Of a DNA stretch of 64,000 nucleotides, positions 12,593 to 27,900 are shown piece by piece. Positions within the stretch are counted from its first letter, which is position 1. Every line of letters starts with the position of its first letter. The translations under genes were made by a program, and so were the position numbers. Under the pieces are notes generated by a model, which ran no database searches, was not told the origin of the DNA, and worked only from the letters and a program-made list of their open reading frames with translations. Source of the stretch: Xylocopa sonorina (taxonomy: Eukaryota > Arthropoda > Insecta > Hymenoptera > Apidae); the NCBI RefSeq assembly GCF_050948175.1, contig NW_027490097.1, positions 744,001 to 808,000 on the forward strand. Reading direction: 5' to 3'.

Positions 12593-13288
12593 TTCTATGG
12601 TTCATGGTATGATATAATATGATTTGCGAAGTATCATGTATTCCTCGTCTACACTTCAAAGGAATGTGAATGCGACACTTCCATGCAAGGAAATAGCGTT
12701 TGCAGATTTCTACGTATCGTAGCAATAGTGTTCTTATGATTCTTAAAACGCGATATCGCATCTCATTTCTATGTTTCATGGTAAGATATAATATGATTTA
12801 TGAAGTGTCATGTAATCCTCGTCTACACTTCAAATGAATGTAAATGCGACACTTCTTCGCTAGGAAATAGCGCTTGCAGATGTCTACGTATCGTAGCAAT
12901 AGAGTTCTTATGATTCTTAAAACGAGATATAGCATCTCATTTCTATGGTTCATGGTATGATATAATATGATTTGCGAAGTATCATGTATTCCTCGTCTAC
13001 ACTTCAAAGGAATGTGAATGCGACACTTCCATGCAAGGAAATAGCGTTTGCAGATTTCTACGTATCGTAGCAATAGTGTTCTTATGATTCTTAAAACGCG
13101 ATATCGCATCTCATTTCTATGTTTCATGGTAAGATATAATATGATTTACGAAGTGTCATGTAATCCTCGTCTACACTTCAAATGAATGTAAATGCGACAC
13201 TTCTTCGCTAGGAAATAGCGCTTGCAGATGTCTACGTATCGTAGCAATAGAGTTCTTATGATTCTTAAAACGAGATATAGCATCTCAT
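12593..13288. repeat. 348-bp (2-unit) direct tandem duplication with A/B hybrid junctions
   Basis: 12,593-12,940 is followed directly by a second copy at 12,941-13,288. Shared markers are CTATGGTTCATGGTATG, GAAGTATCATG, TTCCATGCAAGG, GCAGATTTCTACG and TTCTTCGCTAGG. One mismatch was noticed (T at 12,801, C at 13,149). At the join (12,921-12,947) a B-type ACGAGATATAGC runs into an A-type TTCTATGG. At the right end (about 13,250-13,300) an A-type head runs into a B-type tail. Confidence 0.8.
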
Positions 13289-14094
13289 ATCTATCTTTCA
13301 TGATAAGATATAATATTCATTGCGAAGTCTTATGCATTCCTCGTCTACGATTCAAATGAATGTAAATGCGACACTTCCTTGCAAGGAAATAGCGTTTGCA
13401 GATGTCTACGTATCGTAGCAATAGAGTTCTTATGATTCTTAAAACGCGATATCGCATCTCATTTCTATGTTTTATGGTAAGATATAATATGATTTGCGAA
13501 GTGTTATGTATTCCTCGTCTACACTTCAAATGAATGTAAATGCGACACTTCCTTGCTAGGAAATAGCGTCTGGAGATGTATAGGTATCGTAGCGATAGAG
13601 TTCTAATGCTTCTTAACACGCGATATCGCATCTCATTTCTATGTTTCATGGTAAGATATAATATGATTTGCTATGTGTTATGTATTCCTCGTCTACACTT
13701 CAAATGATTGTAAATTTGTCACTTCCTTGCTAGGAAGTAGCGTCTGCAGATGTCTAGGTATCGTAGCAATAGATTTCTAATGCTTCTTAAAACGCGATAT
13801 CGCATCACATTTCTATGTTTCATGGTAAGATATAATATGATTTGCGAAGTGTTATGTATTCCTCGTCTACATTTCAAGTGAATGTAAATGCGACACTTCC
13901 ATGCAAGGAAATAGCGTTTGCAGATGTCTACGTATCGTAGCAATGGAGCTCTTATGATACTTAAAACGCGATATCGCATCTCATTTCTATGGTTCATGGT
14001 ATGATATAATATGATTTGCGAAGTATCATGTATTCCTCGTCTACACTTCAAAGGAATGTGAATGCGACACTTCCATGCAAGGAAATAGCGTTTG

Positions 14095-14267
14095 CAGATG
14101 TCTACGTATCGTAGCAATAGGGTTTTATGATTCTTAAAACGCGATATCGCATCTCATTTCTATGTTTCATGGTAAGATATAATATGATTTACGAAGTGTT
14201 ATGTATTCCTCGTCTACACTTCAAATGAATGTAAATGCGACATTTCTTTGCTAGGAAATAGCGTCTG
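14095..14267. repeat. 173-bp monomer with 1-bp deletion
   Basis: Near 14,121 the sequence reads TAGGGTTTTATG where related units read TAGAGTTCTTATG or TAGTGTTCTTATG. The partner unit in the 35-unit duplication (near 8,030) is full length, so the loss is specific to this copy. All later unit starts are shifted by -1. Confidence 0.85.
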
Positions 14268-17200
14268 CAGATGACTAGGTATCGTAGCAATAGATTTATG
14301 ATGCTTCTTAAAACGCGATATCGCATCTCATTTCTATGTTTCATGGTAAGATATAATATGATTTGCGAAGTGTCATGTATTCCTCGTCTACACTTCAAAT
14401 GAATGTAAATGCGGCACTTCCTTGCTAGGAAATAGCGTCTGCAGATGTCTATGTATCGTAGCAATAGAGTTCAAATGCTTCATAAAACGAGATATAGCAT
14501 CTCATATCTATCTTTCATGATAAGATATAATATTCATTGCGAAGTCTTATGCATTCCTCGTCTACGATTCAAATGAATGTAAATGCGACACTTCCTTGCA
14601 AGGAAATTGCGTTTGCAGATGTCTACGTATCGTAGCAACAGGGTTCTTATGATTCTTAAAACGCGATATCGCATCTCATATCTATGTTTCATGGTAAGAT
14701 ATAATATGACTTGCGAAGTGTTATGCATTCCTCGTATACGATTCAAATGAATGTAGATGAGACACTTCCTTGCAAGGAAATAGCGTTTGCAGTTGTCTAC
14801 GTATCGTAGCAATAGAGTTCTTATGATTCTTAAAACCCGAAATCGCATCTCAGTTCTATGTTTCATGCTAAGATATAATATGATTTGCGAAGTGTTATGT
14901 ATTCCTCGTCTACACTTCAAATGAATGTGAATGCGACACTTCCTCGCTAGGAAATAGCGTTTGCAGATGTCTACGTATCGTAGCAATAGAGTTCTTATGA
15001 TTCTTAAAACGCGATATCGCATCTCATTTCTATGTTTTATGTTAAGATATAATATGATTTGCGAAGTGTTATGTATTCCTCGTCTACACTTCAAATGAAT
15101 GTAAATGCGACACTCCCTTGCTAGGAAATAGCGTTTGCAGATGTCTAGGTATCGTAGCGATAGAGTTCTAATGCTTCTTAAAACGCGATATCGCATCTCA
15201 TTTCTATGTTTCATGGTAAGATATAATATGATTTGCGAAGTGTTATGTATTCCTCGTCTACACTTCAAATGAATGTAAATGCGACACTTCCCTGCAAAGA
15301 AATAGCGTTTGCAGATGTCTACGTATCGTAGCACTAGATTTCTAATGCTTCTTAAAACGCGATATCGCATCACATTTCTATGTTTCATGGTAAGATATAA
15401 TATGATTTGCGAAGTGTCATGTATTCCTCGTCTACACTTCAAATGAATGTAAATGCGACACTTGCTAGCAAGGAAATAGCGTTTGCAGATGTCTACGTAT
15501 CGTAGCAATAGATTTCTTATGCTTCTTAAGACGCGATATCGCATCTCATTTCTATGTTTCATGGTAAGATATAATATGATTTGCGAAGTGTTATGTATTC
15601 CTCGTCTACACTTCAAATGAATGTGAATGCGACATTTCCTCGCTAGGAAATAGCGTTTGCAGATGTCTACGTATCGTAGCAATAGTGTTCTTATGATTCT
15701 TAAAACGCGATATCGCATCTCATTTCTATGTTTTATGGTAAGATATAATATGATTTGCGAAGTGTTATGTATTCCTCGTCTACACTTCAAATGAATGTAA
15801 ATGCGACACTTCCTTGCTAGGAAATAGCGTCTGGAGATGTCTAGGTATCGTAGCGATAGAGTTCTAATGCTTCTTAAAACGCGATATCGCATCTCATTTC
15901 TATGTTTCATGGTAAGATATAACATGATTTGCGAAGTGTCATGTATTCCTCGTCTACACTTCAAATGAATGTAAATGCGGCACTTCCTTGCTAGGAAATA
16001 GCGTCTGCAGATGTCTATGTATCGTAGCAATAGAATTCAAATGCTTCTTAAAACGAGATATAGCATCTCATATCTATCTATCATGATAAGATATAATATT
16101 CATTGCGAAGTCTTATGCATTCCTCGTCTACGATTCAAATGAATGTAAATGCGACACTTCCTTGCAAGGAAATAGCGTTTGCAGATGTCTACGTATCGTA
16201 GCAATAGAGTTCTTATGATTCTTAAAACGCGATATCGCATCTCATTTCTATGATTCATGGTAAGATATAATATGATTTGCGAAGTGATATGTATTCCTCG
16301 TCTACACTTCAAATGATTGTAAATTTGTCACTTCCTTGCTAGGAAGTAGCGTCTGCAGATGTCTAGGTATCGTAGCAATAGATTTCTAATGCTTCTTAAA
16401 ATGCGATATCGCATCTCATTTCTATGTTTCATGGTAAGATATAATATGATTTGCGAAGTGTTATGTATTCCTCGTCTACACTTCAAGTGAATGTAAATGC
16501 GACACTTCCATGCAAGGAAATAGCGTTTGCAGATGTCTACGTATCGTAGCAATGGAGTTCTTATGATACTTAAAACGCGATATCGCATCTCATTTCCATG
16601 GTTCATGGTAAGATATAATATGATTTGCGAAGTGTTATGTATTCCTCGTCTACACTTCAAATGAATGTAAATGCGACACTTCCTAGCAGGGAAATAGCGT
16701 TTGCAGATGTCTACGTATCGTAGCAATAGATTTCTAATGCTTCTTAAGACGCGATATCGCATCTCATTTCTATGTTTCATGGTAAGATATAATATGATTT
16801 GCGAAGTGTTATGTATTCCTCGTCTACACGTCAAAGGAATGTGAATGCGACACTTCCTCGCTAGGAAATAGCGTTTGCAGATGTCTACGTATCGTAACAA
16901 TAGATTTCTAATGCTTCTTAAAACGCGATATCGCATCTCATTTCTATGTTTCATGGTAAGATATAATATGATTTGCGATGTGTCATGTATTCCTCGTCTG
17001 CACTTCAAATGAATGTAAATGCGACACTTCCTTGCTAGGAAATAGCGTCTGCAGATGTCTAGGTATCGTAGCAATAGAGTTCAAATGCTTCATAAAACGA
17101 GATATTGCATCTCATATCTATGTTTCATGATAAGATATAATATTCATTGCGAAGTGTTATGTATTCCTCGTCTACACTTCAAATGAATGTAAATGCGACA

Positions 17201-18969
17201 CGTCCTTGCAAAGAAATAGCGTTTGCAGATGTCTACGTATCGCAGCAATAGATTTCTAATGCTTCTTAAAACGCGATATCGCATCTCATTTCTATGTTTC
17301 ATGGTAAGATATAATATGATTTGCGAAGTGTCATGTATTCCTCGTCTACGCTTCAAATAAATGTAAATGCGACACTTCCTAGCAGGGAAATAGCGTTTGC
17401 AGATGTCTACGTATCGTAGCAATAGATTTCTAATGCTTCTTAAGACGCGATATCGCATCTCATTTCTATGTTTCATGGTAAGATATAATATGATTTGCGA
17501 AGTGTTATGTATTCCTCGTCTACACGTCAAAGGAATGTGAATGCGACACTTCCTCGCTAGGAAATAGCGTTTGCAGATGTCTACGTATCGTAAAAATAGA
17601 TTTCTAATGCTTCTTAAAACGCGATATCGCATCTCATTTCTATGTTTCATGGTAAGATATAATATGATTTGCGAAGTGTCATGTATTCCTCGTCTGCACT
17701 TCAAATGAATGTAAATGCGACACTTCCTTGCTAGGAAATAGCGTCTGCAGATGTCTAGGTATCGTAGCAATAGAGTTCAAATGCTTCATAAAACGAGATA
17801 TTGCATCTCATATCTATGTTTCATGATAAGATATAATATTCATTGCGAAGTGTTATGTATTCCTCGTCTACACTTCAAATGAATGTAAATGCGACACTTC
17901 CTTGCAAAGAAATAGCGTTTGCAGATGTCTACGTATCGTAGCAATAGATTTCTAATGCTTCTTAAAACGCGACATCGCATCTCATTTCTATGTTTCATGG
18001 TAAGATATAATATGATTTGCGAAGTGTCATGTATTCCTCGTCTACACTTCAAATGAATGTAAATGCGACACTTCCTTGCGAGGAAATTGCGTCTGCAGAT
18101 GTCTACGTATCGTAGCAATAGATTTCTAATGCTCCTTAAAACGCGATATCGCATCTCATTTCTATGTTTCATGGTAAGATATAATACGATTTGCGAAGTG
18201 TTATGTATTCCTCGTCTACACTTCAAAGGAATGTGAATGCGACACTTCCTCGCTAGGAAATAGCGCTTGCAGATGTCTACGTATCGTAGCAATAGAGTTG
18301 CTATGATTCTTAAAACGCGATATCGCATCTCATTTCTATGTTTCATGGTAAGATATAATATGATTTGCGAAGTGTTATGTATTCCTCGTCTACACTTCAA
18401 ATGAATGTAAATGCGACACTTCCTCGCTAGGAAATAGCGTTTGCAGATGTCTACGTATCGTAGCAATAGATTTCTAACGCTTCTTAAAACGCGATATCGC
18501 AACTCATTTCTATGTTTCATGGTAAGATATAATATGATTTGCGAAGTGTCATGTATTCCTCGTCTACACTTCAAATGAATGTAAATGCGACTCTTCCTTG
18601 CGAGGAAATAGCGCTTGCAGATGTCTACGTATCGTAGCAATAGAGTTCTTATGATTCTTAAAACGCGATATCCCATCTCATTTCTATGTTTCATGGTAAG
18701 ATATAATATGATTTGCGAAGTGTTATGTATTCCTCGCCTACACTTCAAATGAATGTGAATGCGACATTTCCTCGCTAGGAAATAGCGTTTGCAGATGTCT
18801 ACGTATCGTAGCAACAGATTTATAATGCTTCTTAAAACGCGATATCGCATCTCATTTCTATGTTTCATGGTAAGATATAATATCATTTGCGAAGTGTCAT
18901 GTATTCCTCGTCTACACTTCAAATGAATGTGAATGCGACATTTCCTCGCTAGGAAATAGCGTTTACAGA

Positions 18970-20975
18970 TATCTACGTATCGTAGCAATAGTGTTCTTAT
19001 GATTCTTAAAACGCGATATCGCATCTCATTTCTATGTTTTGTGGTAAGATATAATATGATTTGCGAAGTGTTATGTATTCCTCGTCTACACTTCAAATGA
19101 ATGTGAATACGACACTTCCTCGCTAGGAAATAGAGCTTGCAGATATCTACGTATCGAAGCAATAGAGTTCAAATGCTTCTTAAAACGAGATATTGCATCT
19201 CATATCTATGTTTCATGGTAAGATATAATATTCATTGCGAAGTGTTATGCATTCCTCGTAGACGATACAAATGAATGTAGATGAGACACTTCCTTGCAAG
19301 GAAATAGCGTTTGCAGTTGTCTACGTATCGTAGCAATAGAGTTCTTATGATTATTAAAACCCGAAATCGCATCTCAGTTCTATGTTTCATGGTAAGATAT
19401 AATATGATTTGCGATGTGTTATGTATTCCTCGTCTACACTTCAAATGAATGTGAATGCGACATTTCCTCGCTAGGAAATAGCGTTTGCAGATGTCTACGT
19501 ATCGTAGCAATAGTGTTCTTATGATTCTTAAAACGCGATATCGCATCTCATTTCTATGTTTTATGGTAAGATATAATATGATTTGCGAAGTGTTATGTAT
19601 TCCTCGTCTACACTTCAAATGAATGTAAATGCGACACTTCCTTGCTAGGAAATAGCGTCTGGAGATGTCCAGGTATCGTAGCGATAGAGTTCTAATGCTT
19701 CTTAACACGCGATATCGCAACTCATTTCTATGTTTCATGGTAAGATATAACATGATTTGCGAAGTGTCATGTATTCCTCGTCTACACTTCAAATGAATGT
19801 AAATGCGGCACTTCCTTGCTAGGAAATATTGTCTGCAGATGTCTATGTATCGTAGCAATAGAGTTCAAATGCTTCTTAAAACGAGATATAGCATCTCATA
19901 TCTATCTTTCATGATAAGATATAATATTCATTGCGAAGTCTTATGCATTCCTCGTCTACGATTCAAATGAATGTAAATGCGCAACTTCCTTGCAAGGAAA
20001 TAGCGTTTGCAGATGTCTACGTATCGTAGCAATAGAGTTCTTATGATTCTTAAAACGCGATGTCGCATCTCATTTCTATGTTTCATGGTAAGATATAATA
20101 TGATTTGCGAAGTGATATGTATTCCTCGTCTACACTTCAAATGAATGTGAATGCGACACTTCCTCGCTAGGAAATAGCGTTTGCAGATGTCTACGTATCG
20201 TAGCAATAGATTTCTAATGCTTCTTAAAACGCGATATCGCATCTCATTTCTATGTTTCATGGTAAGATATAATTTGATTTGCGAAGTGTTATATATTCCT
20301 CGTCTACACTTCAAATGAATGTAAATGCGACACTTCCTTGCTAGGAAATAGCGTCTGCAGATGACTAGGTATCGTAGCAATAGATTTCTAATGCTTCTTA
20401 ATACGCGATATCGCATCTCATTTCTATGTTTCATGGTAAGATATAATATGATTTGCTATGTGTTATGTATTCCTAGTCTACACTTCAAATGGTTGTAAAT
20501 TTGTCACTTCCTTGCTAGGAAGTAGCGTCTGCAGATGTCTAGGTATCGTAGCAATAGATTTCTAATGCTTCTTAAAACGCGATATCGCATCTCATTTCTA
20601 TGTTTCATGGTAAGATATAATATGATTTGCGAAGTGTTATGTATTCCTCGTCTACATTTCAAGTGAATGTAAATGCGACACTTCCATGCAAGGAAATAGC
20701 GTTTGCAGATGTCTACGTATCGTAGTAATGGAGTTCTTATGATACTTAAAACGCGATATCGCATCTCATTTCTATGGTTCATGGTATGATATAATATGAT
20801 TTGCGAAGTATCATGTATTCCTCGTCTACACTTCAAAGGAATGTGAATGCGACACTTCCATGCAAGGAAATAGCGTTTGCAGATGTCTACGTATCGTAGC
20901 AATAGTGTTCTTATGATTCTTAAAACGCGATATCGCATCTCATTTCTATGTTTCATGGTAAGATATAATATGATT
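18970..20975. repeat. 19-unit duplication, left copy
   Basis: This block matches about 22,276-24,281 at an offset of 3306 bp (19 units). Shared markers include the AGAGCTTGCAGATATC variant, AAAACCCGAAATCGC near 19,357/22,663, GAGATGTCCAGGTATCG near 19,670/22,976, AATATTGTCTGC, AATGCGCAACTTCC, a type C unit near 20,490/23,800, and ATGGTTCATGGTATG near 20,773/24,079. A scattering of single-base differences separates the copies, for example CCTAGTCTAC near 20,473. Confidence 0.7.
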
Positions 20976-21949
20976 TGCGAAGTGTCATGTATTCCTCGTC
21001 TACACTTCAAATGAATGTAAATGCGGCACTTCCTTGCTAGGAAATAGCGTCTGCAGATGTCTATGTATCGTAGCAATAGATTTCTAATGCTCCTTAAAAC
21101 GCGATATCGCATCTCATTTCTATGTTTCATGGTAAGATATAATACGATTTGCGAAGTGTTATGTATTCCTCGTCTACACTTCAAAGGAATGTGAATGCGA
21201 CACATCCTCGCTAGGAAATAGCGCTTGCAGATGTCTACGTATCGTAGCAATAGAGTTCTTATGATTCTTAAAACGCGATATCGCATCTCATTTCTATGTT
21301 TCATGGTAAGATATAATATGATTTGCGAAGTGTTATGTATTCCTCGTCTACACTTCAAATGAATGTGAATGCGACATTTCCTCGCTAGGAAATAGCGTTT
21401 GCAGATGTCTACGTGTCGTAGCAATAGGTTTCTAATGCTTCTTAAAACGCGATATCGCATCTCATTTCTATGTTTCATGGTAAGATATAATATGATTTGC
21501 GAAGTGTCATGTATTCCTCGTCTACACTTCAAATGAATGTAAATGCGGCACTTCCTTGCTAGGAAATAGCGTTTGCAGATGTCAACGTATCGTAGCAATA
21601 GATTTCTAATGCTTCTTAAGACGCGATATAGCATCTCATTTCTATGTTTCATGGTAAGATAAAATATGATTTGCGAAGTGTTATGTATTCCTCGTCTACA
21701 CTTCAAAGGAATGTGAATGCGACACTTCCTCGCTAGGAAATAGCGTTTGCAGATGTCTACGTATCGTAGCAATAGATTTCTAACGCTTCTTAAAACGCGA
21801 TATCGCAAGTCATTTCTATGTTTCATGGTAAGATATAATATGATTTGCGAAGTGTCATGTATTCCTCGTCTACACTTCAAATGAATGTAAATGCGACTCT
21901 TCCTTGCGAGGAAATAGCGCTTGCAGATGTCTACGTATCGTAGCAATAG

Positions 21950-24900
21950 AGTTCTTATGATTCTTAAAACGCGATATCGCATCTCATTTCTATGTTTCAT
22001 GGTAAGATTTAATATGATTTGCGAAGTGTTATGTATTCCTCGTCTACACTTCAAATGAATGTGAATGCGACGTTTCCTCGCTAGGAAATAGCGTTTGCAG
22101 ATGTCTACGTATCGTAGCAACAGATTTCTAATGCTTCTTAAAACGCGATATCGCATCTCATTTCTATGTTTCATGGTAAGATATAATATGGTTTGCGAAG
22201 TGTTATGTATTCCTCGTCTACACTTCAAATGAATGTGAATGCGACATTTCCTCGCTAGGAAATAGCGTTTACAGATGTCTACGTATCGTAGCAATAGTGT
22301 TCTTATGATTCTTAAAACGCGATATCGCATCTCATTTCTATGTTTTGTGGTAAGATATAATATGATTTGCGAAGTGTTATGTATTCCTCGTCTACACTTC
22401 AAATGAATGTGAATGCGACACTTCCTCGCTAGGAAATAGAGCTTGCAGATATCTACGTATCGAAGCAATAGAGTTCAAATGCTTCTTAAAACGAGATATT
22501 GCATCTCATATCTATGTTTCATCGTAAGATATAATATTCATTGCGAAGTGTTATGCATTTCTCGTATACGATACAAATGAATGTAGATGAGACACTTCCT
22601 TGCAAGGAAATAGCGTTTGCAGTTGTCCACGTATCGTAGCAATAGAGTTCTTATGATTATTAAAACCCGAAATCGCATCTCAGTTCTATGTTTCATGGTA
22701 AGATATAATATGATTTGCGAAGTGTTATGTATTCCTCGTCTACACTTCAAATGAATGTGAATGCGACATTTCCTCGCTAGGAAATAGCGTTTGCAGATGT
22801 CTACGTATCGTAGCAATAGTGTTCTTATGATTCTTAAAACGCGATATCGCATCTTATTTCTATGTTTTATGGTAAGATATAATATGATTTGCGAAGTGTT
22901 ATGTATTCCTCGTCTACACTTCAAATGAATGTAAATGCGACACTTCCTTGCTAGGAAATAGCGTCTGGAGATGTCCAGGTATCGTAGCGATAGAGTTCTA
23001 ATGCTTCTTAACACGCGATATCGCAACTCATTTCTATGTTTCATGGTAAGATATAACATGATTTGCGAAGTGTCATGTATTCCTCGTCTACACTTCAAAT
23101 GAATGTAAATGCGGCACTTCCTTGCTAGGAAATATTGTCTGCAGATGTCTATGTATCGTAGCAATAGAGTTCAAATGCTTCTTAAAACGAGATATAGCAT
23201 CTCATATCTATCTTTCATGATAAGATATAATATACATTGCGAAGTCTTATGCATTCCTCGTCTACGATTCAAATGAATGTAAATGCGCAACTTCCTTGCA
23301 AGGAAATAGCGTTTGCAGATGTCTACGTATCGTAGCAATAGAGTTCTTATGATTCTTAAAACGCGATGTCGCATCTCATTTCTATGTTTCATGGTAAGAT
23401 ATAATATGATTTGCGAAGTGATATGCATTCCTCGTCTACACTTCAAATGAATGTGAATGCGACACTTCCTCGCTAGGAAATAGCGTTTGCAGATGTCTAC
23501 GTATCGTAGCAATAGATTTCTAATGCTTCTTAAAACGCGATATCGCATCTCATTTCTATGTTTCATGGTAAGATATAATATGATTTGCGAAGTGTTATAT
23601 ATTCCTCGTCTACACTTCAAATGAATGTAAATGCGACACTTCCTTGCTAGGAAATAGCGTCTGCAGATGTCTAGGAATCGTAGCAATAGATTTCTAATGC
23701 TTCTTAATACGCGATATCGCATCTCATTTCTATGTTTCATGGTAAGATATAATATGATTTGCTATGTGTTATGTATTCCTCGTCTACACTTCAAATGATT
23801 GTAAATTTGTCACTTCCTTGCTAGGAAGTAGCGTCTGCAGATGTCTAGGTATCGTAGCAACAGATTTCTAATGCTTCTTAAAACGCGATATCGCATCTCA
23901 TTTCTATGTTTCATGGTAAGATATAATATGATTTGCGAAGTGTTATGTATTCCTCGTCTACATTTCAAGTGAATGTAAATGCGACACTTCCATGCAAGGA
24001 AATAGCGTTTGCAGATGTCTACGTATCGTAGCAATGGAGTTCTTATGATACTTAAAACGCGATATCGCATCTCATTTCTATGGTTCATGGTATGATATAA
24101 TATGATTTGCGAAGTATCATGTATTCCTCGTCTACACTTCAAAGGAATGTGAATGCGACACTTCCATGCAAGGAAATAGCGTTTGCAGATGTCTACGTAT
24201 CGTAGCAATAGTGTTCTTATGATTCTTAAAACGCGATATCGCATCTCATTTCTATGTTTCATGGTAAGATATAATATGATTTACAAAGTGTTATGTATTC
24301 CTCGTCTACACTTCAAATGAATGTAAATGCGACATTTCTTTGCTAGGAAATAGCGTCTGCAGATGACTAGGTATCGTAGCAATAGATTTATAATGCTTCT
24401 TAAAACGCGATATCGCATCTCATTTCTATGTTTCATGGTAAGATATAATATGATTTGCGAAGTGTTATGTATTCCTCGTCTACACTTCAAATGAATGTGA
24501 ATGCGACATTTCCTCGCTAGGAAATAGCGTTTGCAGATGTCTACGTATCGTAGCAACAGATTTCTAATGCTTCTTAGAACGCGATATCGCATCTCATTTC
24601 TATGTTTCATGGTAAGATATAATATGGTTTGCGAAGTGTTATGTATTCCTCGTCTACACTTCAAATGAATGTGAATGCGACATTTCCTCGCTAGGAAATA
24701 GCGTTTACAGATGTCTACGTATCGTAGCAATAGTGTTCTTATGATTCTTAAAACGCGATATCGCATCTCATTTCTATGTTTTGTGGTAAGATATAATATG
24801 ATTTGCGAAGTGTTATGTATTCCTCGTCTACACTTCAAATGAATGTGAATACGACACTTCCTCGCTAGGAAATAGAGCTTGCAGATATCTACGTATCGAA

Positions 24901-27900
24901 GCAATAGAGTTCAAATGCTTCTTAAAACGAGATATTGCATCTCATATCTATGTTTCATGGTAAGATATAATATTCATTGCGAAGTGTTATGCATTCCTCG
25001 TATACGATACAAATGAATGTAGATGAGACACTTCCTTGCAAGGAAATAGCGTTTGCAGTTGTCTACGTATCGTAGCAATAGAGTTCTTATGATTATTAAA
25101 ACCCGAAATCGCATCTCAGTTCTATGTTTCATGGTAAGATATAATATGATTTGCGAAGTGTTATGTATTCCTCGTCTACACTTCAAATGAATGTGAATGC
25201 GACATTTCCTCGCTAGGAAATAGCGTTTGCAGATGTCTACGTATCGTAGCAATAGTGTTCTTATGATTCTTAAAACGCGATATCGCATCTCATTTCTATG
25301 TTTTATGGTAAGATGTAATATGATTTGCGAAGTGTTATGTATTCCTCGTCTACACTTCAAATGAATGTAAATACGACACTTCCTTGCTAGGAAATAGCGT
25401 CTGGAGATGTCCAGGTATCGTAGCGATAGAGTTCTAATGCTTCTTAACACGCGATATCGCAACTCATTTCTATGTTTCATGGTAAGATATAACATGATTT
25501 GCGAAGTGTCATGTATTCCTCGTCTACACTTCAAATGAATGTAAATGCGGCACTTCCTTGCTAGGAAATATTGTCTGCAGATGTCTATGTATCGTAGCAA
25601 TAGAATTCAAATGCTTCTTAAAACGAGATATAGCATCTCATATCTATCTTTCATGATAAGATATAATATTCATTGCGAAGTCTTATGCATTCCTCGTCTA
25701 CGATTCAAATGAATGTAAATGCGCAACTTCCTTGCAAGGAAATAGCGTTTGCAGATGTCTACGTATCGTAGCAATAGAGTTCTTATGATTCTTAAAACGC
25801 GATGTCGCATCTCATTTCTATGTTTCATGGTAAGATATAATATGATTTGCGAAGTGATATGTATTCCTCGTCTACACTTCAAATGAATGTGAATGCGACA
25901 CTTCCTCGCTAGGAAATAGCGTTTGCAGATGTCTACGTATCGTAGCAATAGATTTCTAATGCTTCTTAAAACGCGATATCGCATCTCATTTCTATGTTTC
26001 ATGGTAAGATATAATATGATTTGCGAAGTGTTATATATTCCTCGTCTACACTTCAAATGAATGTAAATGCGACACTTCCTTGCTAGGAAACAGCGTCTGC
26101 AGATGTCTAGGTATCGTAGCAATAGATTTCTAATGCTTCTTAATACGCGATATCGCATCTCATTTCTATGTTTCATGGTAAGATATAATATGATTTGCTA
26201 TGTGTTATGTATTCCTCGTCTACACTTCAAATGATTGTAAATTTGTCACTTCCTTGCTAGGAAGTAGCGTCTGCAGATGTCTTGGTATCGTAGCAACAGA
26301 TTTCTAATGCTTCTTAAAACGCGATATCGCATCTCATTTCTATGTTTCATGGTAAGATATAATATGATTTGCGAAGTGTTATGTATTCCTCGTCTACATT
26401 TCAAGTGAATGTAAATGCGACACTTCCATGCAAGGAAATAGCGTTTGCAGATGTCTACGTATCGTAGCAATGGAGTTCTTATGATACTTAAAACGCGATA
26501 TCGCATCTCATTTCTATGGTTCATGGTATGATATAATATGATTTGCGAAGTATCATGTATTCCTCGTCTACACTTCAAAGGAATGTGAATGCGACACTTC
26601 CATGCAAGGAAATAGCGTTTGCAGATGTCTACGTATCGTAGCAATAGTGTTCTTATGATTCTTAAAACGCGATATCGCATCTCATTTCTATGTTTCATGG
26701 TAAGATATAATATGATTTACAAAGTGTTATGTATTCCTCGTCTACACTTCAAATGAATGTAAATGCGACATTTCTTTGCTAGGAAATAGCGTCTGCAGAT
26801 GACTAGGTATCGTAGCAATAGATTTATAATGCTTCTTAAAACGCGATATCGCATCTCATTTCTATGTTTCATGGTAAGATATAATATGATTTGCGAAGTG
26901 TTATGTATTCCTCGTCTACACTTCAAATGAATGTGAATGCGACATTTCCTCGCTAGGAAATAGCGTTTGCAGATGTCTACGTATCGTAGCAACAGATTTC
27001 TAATGCTTCTTAAAACGCGATATCGCATCTCATTTCTATGTTTCATGGTAAGATATAATATGGTTTGCGAAGTGTTATGTATTCCTCGTCTACACTTCAA
27101 ATGAATGTGAACGCGACATTTCCTCGCTAGGAAATAGCGTTTACAGATGTCTACGTATTGTAGCAATAGTGTTCTTATGATTCTTAAAACGCGATATCGC
27201 ATCTCATTTCTATGTTTTGTGGTAAGATATAATATGATTTGCGAAGTGTTATGTATTCCTCGTCTACACTTCAAATGAATGTGAATACGACACTTCCTCG
27301 CTAGGAAATAGAGCTTGCAGATATCTACGTATCGAAGCAATAGAGTTCAAATGCTTCTTAAAACGAGATATTGCATCTCATATCTATGTTTCATGGTAAG
27401 ATATAATATTCATTGCGAAGTGTTATGCATTCCTCGTATACGATACAAATGAATGTAGATGAGACACTTCCTTGCAAGGAAATAGCGTTTGCAGTTGTCT
27501 ACGTATCGTAGCAATAGAGTTCTTATGATTATTAAAACCCGAAATCGCATCTCAGTTCTATGTTTCATGGTAGGATATAATATGATTTGCGAAGTGTTAT
27601 GTATTCCTCGTCTACACTTCAAATGAATGTGAATGCGACATTTCCTCGCTAGGAAATAGCGTTTGAAGATGTCTACGTATCGTAGCAATAGTGTTCTTAT
27701 GATTCTTAAAACGCGATATCGCATCTCATTTCTATGTTTTATGGTAAGATATAATATGATTTGCGAAGTGTTATGTATTCCTCGTCTACACTTCAAATGA
27801 ATGTAAATGCGACACTTCCTTGCTAGGAAATAGCGTCTGGAGATGTCCAGGTATCGTAGCGATAGAGTTCTAATGCTTCTTAACACGCGATATCGCAACT

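Noticed and set aside
20504..22468. Minus-strand open frame of 654 codons, the longest of many with the same 58-residue repeat
   Set aside because: It is tandem satellite read in the one reverse frame that lacks stops. Neighbouring units with the same sequence class contain TGA, no indel in the array is a multiple of three, and there is no start context, domain or non-repeat part. I do not treat it or its relatives as genes.
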